From: Acidobacteriota bacterium
GTDB taxonomy: Bacteria; Acidobacteriota; Terriglobia; Bryobacterales; Bryobacteraceae
Direction: 5' to 3'
Assembly: GCA_005808475.1 (NCBI GenBank)
Contig: SYLY01000024.1
Location: 1-36,913, forward strand
DNA length: 36,913 nucleotides
Shown: one piece after another, positions 1-6,379 of the stretch
How positions within the stretch are numbered: the first letter of the stretch is position 1
Layout of the letters: every line of letters begins with the position of its first letter
Notes under the pieces: model-generated
What the model saw: only the letters and a program-made list of their open reading frames with translations
Database searches by the model: none
Told to the model about the DNA's origin: nothing
Translations under genes and position numbers: made by a program

Positions 1-73
1 AACCCCCGGTACAGGTTTAAGCCCGTACGACGGTTTAGCAAACCGCTGCTTTCGACCACTCAGCCACCTCTCC
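1..73 (-). tRNA. tRNA-Ser (anticodon GCT), 3' end cut by window edge
   Basis: The reverse strand starts with GGAGAGGTGGCTGAGTGG, the usual 5' acceptor and D-arm of bacterial tRNA-Ser. An anticodon loop with GCT follows (complement of 37-39, flanked by GTTT and AAAC). Next comes a long class II variable arm whose two halves, GTACGGG and CCTGTAC, pair, and then the start of the T stem. The 3' acceptor lies outside the window. The HOT gene fragment and the inserted defence block sit directly upstream, so this tRNA marks the native downstream flank of the HOT gene. Confidence 0.93.
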
Positions 74-93
74 GCGGCGAATGACGGTCTTCC

Positions 94-400
94 CCGATCT
101 TAGCACGGCGTCACCAGGCCGTCAGCGCGTCCTCGAAGATCGCCGCCAGGTCGTCCGCCTCCGCGGGCCGCGGCGACAGTTTGGTGACGCGATGCTGTGG
201 CAGAGTCCCTTTCACCAGCGCCGGAATATCCGCGCTGTCGTAGCCCGCCGCGTGGAGCCCGTTCGGCACGCCGGTCCGCCGCATGAACCACTTGATGCGA
301 TCGGCCATGACCTTGCCGGCGTCCGCGGCGCTCACTCCAGCGACATCCGCGCCCAGCGCGCGCGCCGCCTCGAGGTGACGCGCCGGGTTCGCCGCCGCCG
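94..400. repeat. Direct repeat copy A (displaced 3' end of HOT gene)
   Basis: This stretch matches 4500-4814. From 104 (opposite 4518) to 400 (opposite 4814) I count six mismatches in 297 positions, about 98% identity. The similarity begins with CCGATCTTAG just after the gene end and stops abruptly at 400. At the other copy the TTAG is present three times (8 extra bases). The two copies bracket the 4.1-kb block with the QueC-like/ImmA/PIN operon, as expected for an element that entered the 3' end of this gene by homologous or site-specific recombination. Confidence 0.92.
111..400 (-). pseudogene. Orphan C-terminal fragment of hydroxyacid-oxoacid transhydrogenase
   Basis: The minus strand encodes about 96 residues matching the C-terminus of the intact HOT enzyme at 4525-5805. 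They end with the same residues (ALTAW) and stop codon. Three amino-acid differences are visible in the final 80 or so residues (Thr to Ala, Leu to Met, Thr to Lys, intact to fragment). There is no promoter, N-terminal dinucleotide domain or metal ligand, so it cannot be functional. It is probably the host's original gene end, pushed away when the inserted block supplied a replacement end. The reverse origin is also possible. Confidence 0.9.
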
Positions 401-434
401 ATCCGGGCGATCAACACCGGACGGCGACATGATA

Positions 435-448
435 TCGCTCCGGAGCGA
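435..448. other. Perfect 14-bp palindrome near left end of the cassette
   Basis: TCGCTCCGGAGCGA reads the same on both strands. It lies 35 bp inside the cassette and about 50 bp upstream of the operon promoter. It could be a regulator site or part of the element's end. No second copy was noticed in the window. Confidence 0.4.
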
Positions 449-500
449 AAGCACTTGATCCCGATTGCCGACATTATCGAATGCAGGTTGCACATTCAGA

Positions 501-529
501 TTGACAATGTCAGGTTCTTGGAATAGAGT
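501..529 (+). promoter_or_regulatory. Sigma-70 promoter with overlapping palindromic operator
   Basis: A perfect -35 TTGACA (501-506) is followed after 17 bp by TAGAGT (524-529). The predicted start is near 536, just before the AGGAGG ribosome-binding site of the first gene. The palindrome TGACA-A-TGTCA (502-512) overlaps the -35 box, where a repressor would block RNA polymerase. The obvious candidate repressor is the HTH-ImmA/IrrE protein made by the third gene, which would give autoregulation relieved by its protease domain. Box match and spacing are seen; the regulation is inferred. Confidence 0.65.
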
Positions 530-547
530 TGTGGATAGGAGGCAGGA

Positions 548-1198
548 ATGCCAGACGGCGACAAGTTCTATTGGGGAGTCCGCGGCACCGGTTCTCGCAA
601 ACTGTTTAACCTCGTGCGCAGCGGAGCTGGACTTGATCTCGCGGCTGACCAGGGCGCGAAGGTGGTGACGGAGCAACTCGAGAATGCGTCCGTCCAGAGG
701 GTATTGCGTGAAGGCTTTGATATCCTCGTTGGTGCTCTGCCGCGGGTCGAGTCGGACCCGCTCGCACCGGGCAAACCCCTTTCCGTTGTGCAGCGAGAGC
801 TCCGTGATTTGCGTTGTAGCGTGGGAAGTGATGATGCTGCCGCAGTGGTCCACCGAGCCCTGGAGAATACGTTTGAGCGCTTGCGCTCTTCTGGCCGTAG
901 TTTTACGAGGGTGGAGGACAAACCTGAACTCGCTGGCTCGTGCACGGCAGCGCTGTTGGGGCGAGGGGTTTTTGACGGTACCCGGTCGGAGTTGATGCGG
1001 GAGATGGGACGACCAGCGGGAGAGCAGTTGGCGTATGAACGCGCGTTGGCAAGTGTGGTCGCTGGTCGTACGGCGCCTAATTTCGACAAGGTAATCGAGA
1101 AGGGGAGTGGAGTTGCATTGCGCTCCCCCCGGCGGCAATCACAACCACGATCAAACAGCCTGGAGGAGTTGCATGCCCCACTTGCGCCGCTGTCATGA
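548..1198 (+). CDS. Unrecognised small protein, first gene of the QueC-like/ImmA/PIN operon
   Basis: The product is 216 residues and I do not recognise its family. The start is fixed by AGGAGG at 537-542 and by the promoter just upstream. The N-terminus is short and glycine-containing (WGVRGTGSRK, residues 9-18). Residues 20-175 are rich in Ala, Leu, Arg and Glu and probably mostly helical, and the C-terminal 30 residues are basic and look disordered. There is no signal peptide, membrane segment or catalytic motif. The gene overlaps the QueC-like gene by 26 bp, so the two are probably translationally coupled. In the known Qat system a non-enzymatic partner (QatB) also precedes the QueC-like gene, so this protein may be the partner or substrate of that enzyme. 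That is inference from position only. Confidence 0.75.
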   Translation: MPDGDKFYWGVRGTGSRKLFNLVRSGAGLDLAADQGAKVVTEQLENASVQRVLREGFDILVGALPRVESDPLAPGKPLSVVQRELRDLRCSVGSDDAAAVVHRALENTFERLRSSGRSFTRVEDKPELAGSCTAALLGRGVFDGTRSELMREMGRPAGEQLAYERALASVVAGRTAPNFDKVIEKGSGVALRSPRRQSQPRSNSLEELHAPLAPLS

Positions 1199-2582
1199 AG
1201 CGCAGCAGTTCGCGTTTGATTTCGGTGAGCCAGGCTCGTACGCAACCGCGTCTAAGGATGAGGACGGTCTTGTGATGCGCTATGGACTAGACGATGGGGA
1301 GATCAACGAGCGCCTTGGGGTGCTTCTGCCGGGCATTCTTGCCGACCTGCTCGACATCGCTGTCGCGGTGTACATGAGTGACCGGCTTGCTGTTCGTGGC
1401 GGTCCATCGCAGCCGGACTGGCGTCGGGCGCTCGCGATCCAGATTCCGGTACGGCACATCGAGCTGTGGCGACGGCATGACGTACAAGACGCGCTGCACG
1501 ACGTCCTTTCATTCTTGACGCAGGACGACTGGGAAATATGCTTTTGCCAACGTCCCACGCAGATTCGCCGCCTCGCCGAATCCCAGCAGCATCTCTTCAG
1601 CAACTATGTCTTGGGAGAGCCTGTGCACGTCGGTTTGCTTAGCGGCGGACTTGATTCGTTTGTCGGCACTGCTGCCGCCATCGGCCGGGAACCAGCGCAG
1701 GACTACGTTTGCGTGTCTGGCGTAGCGAACCATCGGCAAGGCGACCGCCAAAAAGAGCAAGTGAAAAGCCTTCGGTCGCTCTCGCCGCGCTCCCTCACGC
1801 ACGTCCGCATCGGGTGCTGGCTTCAACATGCCAGTGAGGTGCGACAGGAACCGACCCGACGCACGAGGGGATTTTTGTTTCTTGCACTGGGCTCCGCCGC
1901 GGCACTAACGGCGGGTACGGATACCTTGTGGCTGTACGAGAACGGTGTCGGTGCGCTCAACCTGCCGTTCGCTGACGGGGAACTCGGTGTCTCGACCTCA
2001 CGCTCCGTGCACCCGAGGACGTTGAAGCGAATGGGCGCACTCGTCTCATTGATCGCCGGTGAGGCGTTCACCATTCGGAACGGCGCGGTACTGCGGACCA
2101 AGGCGCAGATGTGCGCGGACCCGCGTCTCGCTTCTGTCCACAATGGCATCCCGCTTACGTTCTCCTGTGACGCGTTTCCCCTGCGTCAGCGCGGCGCTTC
2201 GCAATGCGGGGTGTGCACGTCGTGCCTGCTGCGTCGCATGGCGCTCTGGAGCGCTGGTTTATCCGAGTATGACGCTGTCGGTTATCGGTACGATGTGTGT
2301 TCACCGACGCGCGCGCTTGGGGTCCGTCAGGCTCGGGGCATCAGTGAGATGGATTGGCAGGTAGCGCGACTCGCTTCGGCAGTAGGTCAGTCTGATCCTT
2401 GGCGAGGACTAGTGAATGAGTTTCCCTCGCTCGTCGAAGTGCAGCAGTCGCTTGCGGGTCAGCTGGACCTTTCGGATGCCGCGGTGGCTCTGCACCTCGT
2501 GGAACTGTATCGCCGGCATTGCGAGGAATGGCGTCGCTTTCCCGGCGCGCCGCTCGCTATGGTTCGAAGAGAGGCAGCGTAA
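1173..2582 (+). CDS. QueC-like (QatC-type) PP-loop ATPase of a defence operon
   Basis: The start is chosen at ATG 1173, 6 bp after GGAGGAG, giving 469 residues. An upstream in-frame ATG at 1107 lacks such a site. Residues 1-150 form an N-terminal extension absent from housekeeping QueC. The PP-loop SGGLDS is at 157-162. An ENGVGALNLP stretch at 256-265 and the zinc cysteines C332, C345, C348 and C351 (C-x12-C-x2-C-x2-C) follow. QueC adenylates carboxydeazaguanine to make a nitrile or amide. Relatives in defence operons (QatC; Cap9 of type IV CBASS) act on other substrates. The absence of queD, queE or queF and the location beside a protease and a nuclease point to the defence branch. The substrate is unknown. 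Confidence 0.85.
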   Translation: MPHLRRCHEAQQFAFDFGEPGSYATASKDEDGLVMRYGLDDGEINERLGVLLPGILADLLDIAVAVYMSDRLAVRGGPSQPDWRRALAIQIPVRHIELWRRHDVQDALHDVLSFLTQDDWEICFCQRPTQIRRLAESQQHLFSNYVLGEPVHVGLLSGGLDSFVGTAAAIGREPAQDYVCVSGVANHRQGDRQKEQVKSLRSLSPRSLTHVRIGCWLQHASEVRQEPTRRTRGFLFLALGSAAALTAGTDTLWLYENGVGALNLPFADGELGVSTSRSVHPRTLKRMGALVSLIAGEAFTIRNGAVLRTKAQMCADPRLASVHNGIPLTFSCDAFPLRQRGASQCGVCTSCLLRRMALWSAGLSEYDAVGYRYDVCSPTRALGVRQARGISEMDWQVARLASAVGQSDPWRGLVNEFPSLVEVQQSLAGQLDLSDAAVALHLVELYRRHCEEWRRFPGAPLAMVRREAA

Positions 2583-2588
2583 GAAACC

Positions 2589-3806
2589 ATGGATCGTCCC
2601 GTTTTGGACCAGATTGATCCGCGTGTCCTCGGCGCGCGCCTGCAGGACGCCCGCAAGGTTGCTGGACTGACGCAGCAGGCAGTCGCCGGGCAAATGGGGA
2701 TGGCGCGTACGACGATTGTGGCTATCGAGAAGGGCGAACGCCGAGTCACGGTTGACGAGTTGCTATCTCTCGCTAAGCTGTATGGCCGGCAGGTCTCGGA
2801 GTTCGTGAGCCGCCGGGCGGTGACTGAGAGTTTCGTGCCGCAGTTCCGGGCAACGGAACGAGATATTCTCGACGAGCACGCTGATTTTGAGCAGGCAGCG
2901 ATCGAACTGCAACGTCTCGCGGAAGACTACGCGGAACTGGAGCGTATCACTAGTGTTCCCGCGGCCCGCTCGTACCCGCCACCGTATGAGGTGAGCGGTG
3001 CGCAAATCGAGCAGACGGCCGCCTACGTTGCGTCGGCGGAACGCAATCGCCTCGGCCTCGGAGATGGCCCAATCGGGAATCTGCGCGAGCGGCTTGAAAC
3101 GGACCTCGGCCTGCGCATCTTCTACTATCCGATGCCCTCACGGATTGCAGGTGTGTTCGCCTACAACGATCCCCTCGGTGCGTGTATCGGCCTCAATGTC
3201 TCGCATCCGAGAGACCGGCGTCAGTGGTCACTCGCGCACGAGTTCGGCCACTTCCTCATGCATCGGTATCGAGCGGAGATCACCGTTCTAGAGTTCCGTC
3301 GACGGGGCTCCGCAACTGAACGATTGGCGGACGAATTCGCCGGCCAGTTCTTGATGCCCGCGAGTGGATTGGAACGCCGCATGACCGAACTTACCATGGG
3401 CAGGTCAACGGGCGTGACGCTGGCGGATATCGTAAGCCTCGCTGACCTCTATAAGGTCTCGGTACAGGCGATGATTCTGCGCCTCGAGGCCCTGCGCCGG
3501 CTCCCGCCGGGGACGTGGGATCGCCTCAAGGTTGAAGGATTCAAACCGCAACACGCGCAGCGGCTCTTGGGCATCGAAGCCAATCCCGCGGTGGGGGAGA
3601 CCCTACCGCAACGGTATGTTGCACTTGCCGTCGAAGCCTTCCGGCGAGGCGAACTGAGCGAAGGGCAACTGGCGCGTTATCTCCGCACTGACCGCGTTAC
3701 GGCCCGCGCGCTGGTCGAAGAAGCGCGGCAACAAATCTACTCAGAGCAAGACGGGTTTGCCAATCTCGCTGATCTCGATCTGGCACGGTCCCTCGACGCT
3801 CGATAA
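2589..3806 (+). CDS. XRE-family HTH regulator fused to ImmA/IrrE zinc metalloprotease
   Basis: The product has 405 residues. An XRE helix-turn-helix occupies about residues 13-72. A helical linker follows, then a COG2856/M78 metalloprotease domain with the zinc motif HEFGH at 217-221. Downstream acidic residues in ERLADEFA (244-251) probably contain the third ligand. The C-terminal 130 residues are helical and may form a second helix-turn-helix near 340-385. Such proteins bind DNA and cleave repressors or antitoxins after a stress cue (known for ImmA and IrrE). The gene starts 6 bp after the QueC-like gene and 12 bp before the PIN gene. It is the likely regulator of the palindromic operator at 502-512 and the likely antitoxin-like partner of the PIN protein. 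Confidence 0.9.
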   Translation: MDRPVLDQIDPRVLGARLQDARKVAGLTQQAVAGQMGMARTTIVAIEKGERRVTVDELLSLAKLYGRQVSEFVSRRAVTESFVPQFRATERDILDEHADFEQAAIELQRLAEDYAELERITSVPAARSYPPPYEVSGAQIEQTAAYVASAERNRLGLGDGPIGNLRERLETDLGLRIFYYPMPSRIAGVFAYNDPLGACIGLNVSHPRDRRQWSLAHEFGHFLMHRYRAEITVLEFRRRGSATERLADEFAGQFLMPASGLERRMTELTMGRSTGVTLADIVSLADLYKVSVQAMILRLEALRRLPPGTWDRLKVEGFKPQHAQRLLGIEANPAVGETLPQRYVALAVEAFRRGELSEGQLARYLRTDRVTARALVEEARQQIYSEQDGFANLADLDLARSLDAR

Positions 3807-3818
3807 GCACTCTACGCG

Positions 3819-4361
3819 ATGGTCAACCAATTCGCACTCCTCGACAGCTCGGTGCTCATCAACATCCTAGCGAGTAACCAGGTCGAGGCAGTGCTCGAGA
3901 CACTCACCGCCGGTGCTGGCGTGTGCTCCGCTGTCGTCGCTGAAGCGCTCTACCTGCGCGGGGAGCGACCAGTCGACCCGCGCACCAGAATCAGCCTGGA
4001 GCCGCTGATCGAACGAGGCCTGCTCCAGAAGCATACGGTCCAGACCGAGCAAGAACGCGCGCTCTACGTCGATCTCGCGGCGGACCTCGACGACGGTGAG
4101 GCAATGACGCTCGCTATAGCATACGAGCGGAGGATCATCACCGCGACGGATGACAAGAAGGCGATGCGAATCGCCAGAGCACGATTCGGGAATGACGTAC
4201 AACTCCTCGGGACTGCCGGCATCATGAACTGTTGGGCACAAGAGCAGGACCAAACGAGCGTACGCGTCATACTCCGAAGGATAGAAACCGTCGCACAATT
4301 CCGCCCCCCAAACGACGACCCACTCCTCCACTGGTGGCTCAACGCCAGTGCGCAGCCGTGA
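3819..4361 (+). CDS. PIN-domain nuclease, toxin-like
   Basis: The product has 180 residues. The PIN-fold acidic residues are recognisable: D9 in LLDSSVLIN, E42 in AEALYL, D91/D92/E94 in DLDDGEAMTLA and D111/D112 in TATDDKKA. These would bind Mg2+ or Mn2+ for RNA or DNA cleavage. The arrangement resembles the DUF3368/COG2405-type PIN-like proteins that are frequently paired with HTH-ImmA/IrrE proteins as toxin-antitoxin modules. The C-terminal 50 residues are an extension of unknown role. It starts 12 bp after the protease gene with no separate promoter visible, and a terminator-like hairpin follows. It is the probable effector of the cassette. Confidence 0.85.
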   Translation: MVNQFALLDSSVLINILASNQVEAVLETLTAGAGVCSAVVAEALYLRGERPVDPRTRISLEPLIERGLLQKHTVQTEQERALYVDLAADLDDGEAMTLAIAYERRIITATDDKKAMRIARARFGNDVQLLGTAGIMNCWAQEQDQTSVRVILRRIETVAQFRPPNDDPLLHWWLNASAQP

Positions 4362-4433
4362 GTCCATTCGCGGACTATCGGCGAAGACGGTATTGATTCT
4401 ATTGGACTTCTAGTCGCCTCAGGAAACGCCATG

Positions 4434-4465
4434 ACGCTCAACAGACGATCTCTGAGCGTTTTCCT
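4434..4465 (+). terminator. Terminator-like hairpin after the defence operon
   Basis: ACGCTCA (4434-4440) pairs with TGAGCGT (4453-4459) across a 12-nt loop, and TTTT follows at 4459-4462. An outer imperfect arm, AGGAAACGC at 4421-4429 against GCGTTTTCCT at 4456-4465, also exists, so an alternative longer hairpin is possible. Its position 73 bp after the last stop codon fits transcription termination for the four-gene operon. Confidence 0.55.
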
Positions 4466-4499
4466 AAGCTGGATCATGGGCGACAATTAGAACGCCCTG

Positions 4500-4814
4500 C
4501 CGATCTTAGTTAGTTAGCACGGCGTCACCAGGCCGTCAGCGCGTCCTCGAAGATCGCCGCCAGGTCGTCGGCCTCCGCGGGCCGCGGCGACAGTTTGGTG
4601 ACGCGATGCTGTGGCAGAGTCCCTTTCACCAGCGCCGGAATATCCGCGCTGTCGTAGCCCGCCGCGTGGAGCCCGTTCGGCACGCCGGTCCGCCGCATGA
4701 ACCACGTGATGCGATCGGCCAGGACCTTGCCGGCGTCCGCGGCGCTCACTCCCGTGACATCCGCGCCCAGCGCGCGCGCCGCCTCGAGATGACGCGCCGG
4801 GTTCGCCGCCGCCG
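4500..4814. repeat. Direct repeat copy B (3' end of the intact HOT gene)
   Basis: This is the partner of the repeat at 94-400. It contains the functional stop codon of the HOT gene and ends where similarity to copy A stops, at 4814. Just outside the coding end TTAG occurs three times in a row (4506-4517), against once in copy A. If the element entered by recombination in the gene end, this copy is the element-borne replacement and copy A the displaced host end. Confidence 0.92.
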
Positions 4815-5805
4815 TAAAGCGGAACACCGCCGGCGAGTTCAGGATCACCGAAATCCCGTGGGGAATCAGCGGGCGCTCCACCGGGTAGCCGGGCATCCGG
4901 AAGCTCTTCACCATCCCGCTCACCGGATACGACATCCCGTGTGGCAGGTGGCAACCCGCGTTGCCGAAGCCGATCCCGGCGTAGGAAGAGGCGAGGATCA
5001 TTGCGGCGCGCGCCTCGCGGTCGCGCGGATCGTCATAGACCCGCGGCAGGAACTCGGCGACCATTCGCAACGCCTGCAGCGACCAGATGTCGCTGATCGG
5101 GTTCGACCCCTGATACGCCGGCCGCAGCATCGGACGCCCGGGCAGGGGACGGGCGCTGTACGGGATCGCCGTGTAGGATTCGATCGCGTGGCTCAGCACA
5201 TCCAGTCCAGCCGCCGCCGCCACCTGGGGCGGGAGCGTCTCCGTGTTGTCCGGATCCAGATATCCCAACGTGGGACGCAGGCGGCGGTTTGCTATGCCCG
5301 TCTTGGCATGCATCGACGACAGATCGAAGATGGCTACTCCGGTGGTCTCGCTGCCGGTGCCCGCCGTCGTCGGAACGGCATAGAGCGGCTTCAGCGGACC
5401 GGGGACGGGTTTGCCGCGTCCGATCGGCGGATTGACGTAATCGAGGAAGTCCTCCGGCGGATACGCCGTGTACAGGTTGACGGCCTTCGCGGTGTCGATC
5501 GCCGATCCACCACCCACCGCCACGATCGCGTCGAACTCGCGACTGTTCGCGAACGCGATCGCGTCTTTCCACGACTGGTCGTCGGGTTCGACTCGAACGC
5601 GATCATAGAGGTGGAAGGCGATGCCGTTGTCCTCGAGCGATTCGAGCACTTTCGCCAGGGGAGGCAAGCGCGCGACCCACGGATCGGTGATCACCAGCGC
5701 GCGCCGCGAACCGGCGTCGGCGAGATCCATGCCGATCTCGCGCGTGACGCCTTCGCCGAAGCGCACGCTGGAAGAGGCCATCTCGAACGCGAAATCGTTG
5801 GGCAT
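4525..5805 (-). CDS. Hydroxyacid-oxoacid transhydrogenase (HOT, ADHFE1-like)
   Basis: The product is a 426-residue iron-dependent alcohol dehydrogenase family member. From memory, it resembles animal ADHFE1 over most of its length. Conserved stretches include YQGSNPISD at 231-239 and the C-terminal IPALVKGTLPQ. The nucleotide-binding GGGS is at 98-101 and TTAGTGSETT at 146-155. Metal ligands are D202, H206, H289 and H316. HOT transfers hydride from a 2- or 4-hydroxyacid to 2-oxoglutarate with a bound cofactor. It is the last gene of an operon with a tetrahaem cytochrome and an FMN 2-hydroxyacid dehydrogenase, so 2-hydroxyacid turnover is the likely theme. Its 3' end lies inside repeat copy B and may come from a related strain. 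Confidence 0.9.
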   Translation of the reverse strand: MPNDFAFEMASSSVRFGEGVTREIGMDLADAGSRRALVITDPWVARLPPLAKVLESLEDNGIAFHLYDRVRVEPDDQSWKDAIAFANSREFDAIVAVGGGSAIDTAKAVNLYTAYPPEDFLDYVNPPIGRGKPVPGPLKPLYAVPTTAGTGSETTGVAIFDLSSMHAKTGIANRRLRPTLGYLDPDNTETLPPQVAAAAGLDVLSHAIESYTAIPYSARPLPGRPMLRPAYQGSNPISDIWSLQALRMVAEFLPRVYDDPRDREARAAMILASSYAGIGFGNAGCHLPHGMSYPVSGMVKSFRMPGYPVERPLIPHGISVILNSPAVFRFTAAANPARHLEAARALGADVTGVSAADAGKVLADRITWFMRRTGVPNGLHAAGYDSADIPALVKGTLPQHRVTKLSPRPAEADDLAAIFEDALTAW

Positions 5806-5822
5806 CAGTCGCAGTGTACCGC

Positions 5823-6374
5823 TTAGTTATGACACTGCTTACAGGCCACGTCCTTCTGCTTCCTCAGATGTCCCGCTGCGGTCGATCCGTGCGGATCGTG
5901 GCAGATCTGGCAGTCGGCTAGAATGCCCATCTCGTGCGTGTGCTTGGCGGGGAACTTCTCCTTCGCGTGACACTGGCCGCATGTGGTGACCAGCGACGGG
6001 CGTTGGAAAGCCCACACGCCGTTCTTCACGGCATGGCAGGAGGTGCAACTCGCCATCGCCGGATGGAAACGGAACGGCTTGAACTCCGTGGGCGCGCCCT
6101 CGCCCACGAAGACTTTCGCCGATTCCTTTCCGAACCCGACGACATGCGCGCCCGGTTCGAGCTTCAGGTTCGCGGTGGCCACGCCGTCCACCGGGGATTC
6201 CAGCGCGATGGGCTTGCCATCGACGGTGATTTCGGGCTTGCCCTCGGCGCGCGCGATGACGCGCACCGGTCCGGACGCGAACGACGCGCCGTTCGGCGGC
6301 GAGAGCAGATTCGGCTCGTCCTGGGCGAATAGCAACGCCGCGCAGAGTACCAGCGATCGCGAACGATGCGGCAC
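5823..6374 (-). CDS. Exported tetrahaem c-type cytochrome
   Basis: A GTG start at 6374 gives 183 residues with a short signal peptide (basic, then LVLCAALLFAQ), overlapping nothing and lying 5 bp after the dehydrogenase stop. Residues 20-95 form a beta-rich Ig-like domain of the kind that binds surfaces or partners. The C-terminal half has four CxxCH haem motifs (CTSCH, CGQCH, CQICH, CKQCH) and several extra His that can be distal ligands. It should be periplasmic and is well placed to take electrons from the FMN 2-hydroxyacid dehydrogenase. An open frame continues upstream into the dehydrogenase gene, but only the GTG start yields an export signal. Confidence 0.83.
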   Translation of the reverse strand: MPHRSRSLVLCAALLFAQDEPNLLSPPNGASFASGPVRVIARAEGKPEITVDGKPIALESPVDGVATANLKLEPGAHVVGFGKESAKVFVGEGAPTEFKPFRFHPAMASCTSCHAVKNGVWAFQRPSLVTTCGQCHAKEKFPAKHTHEMGILADCQICHDPHGSTAAGHLRKQKDVACKQCHN

Positions 6375-6379
6375 GCCTG

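Larger units (their letters stand above)
401..4499. mobile_element. Inserted defence-type cassette between duplicated HOT 3' ends
   Basis: About 4.1 kb is bounded on both sides by the HOT 3'-end repeat. It contains only four co-directional genes, one promoter at its left end and one hairpin at its right end. Base composition and codon choice look less GC-rich than in the flanking genes (by eye). No integrase, transposase or terminal inverted repeat is visible, so movement would depend on recombination between the long repeats or on an enzyme in trans. Gene content (QueC-like enzyme, ImmA/IrrE protease, PIN nuclease) is typical of defence islands. Confidence 0.8.

Noticed and set aside
332..1245. 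Long minus-strand open frames opposite the first cassette gene
   Set aside because: They lie opposite a gene with a promoter and strong ribosome-binding site, and their translations are Arg/Ser-rich shadows without recognisable domains.
401..4499. Integrase, transposase or terminal inverted repeats in the cassette
   Set aside because: All coding capacity is used by the four cassette genes, and no matching inverted ends were found at the boundaries.
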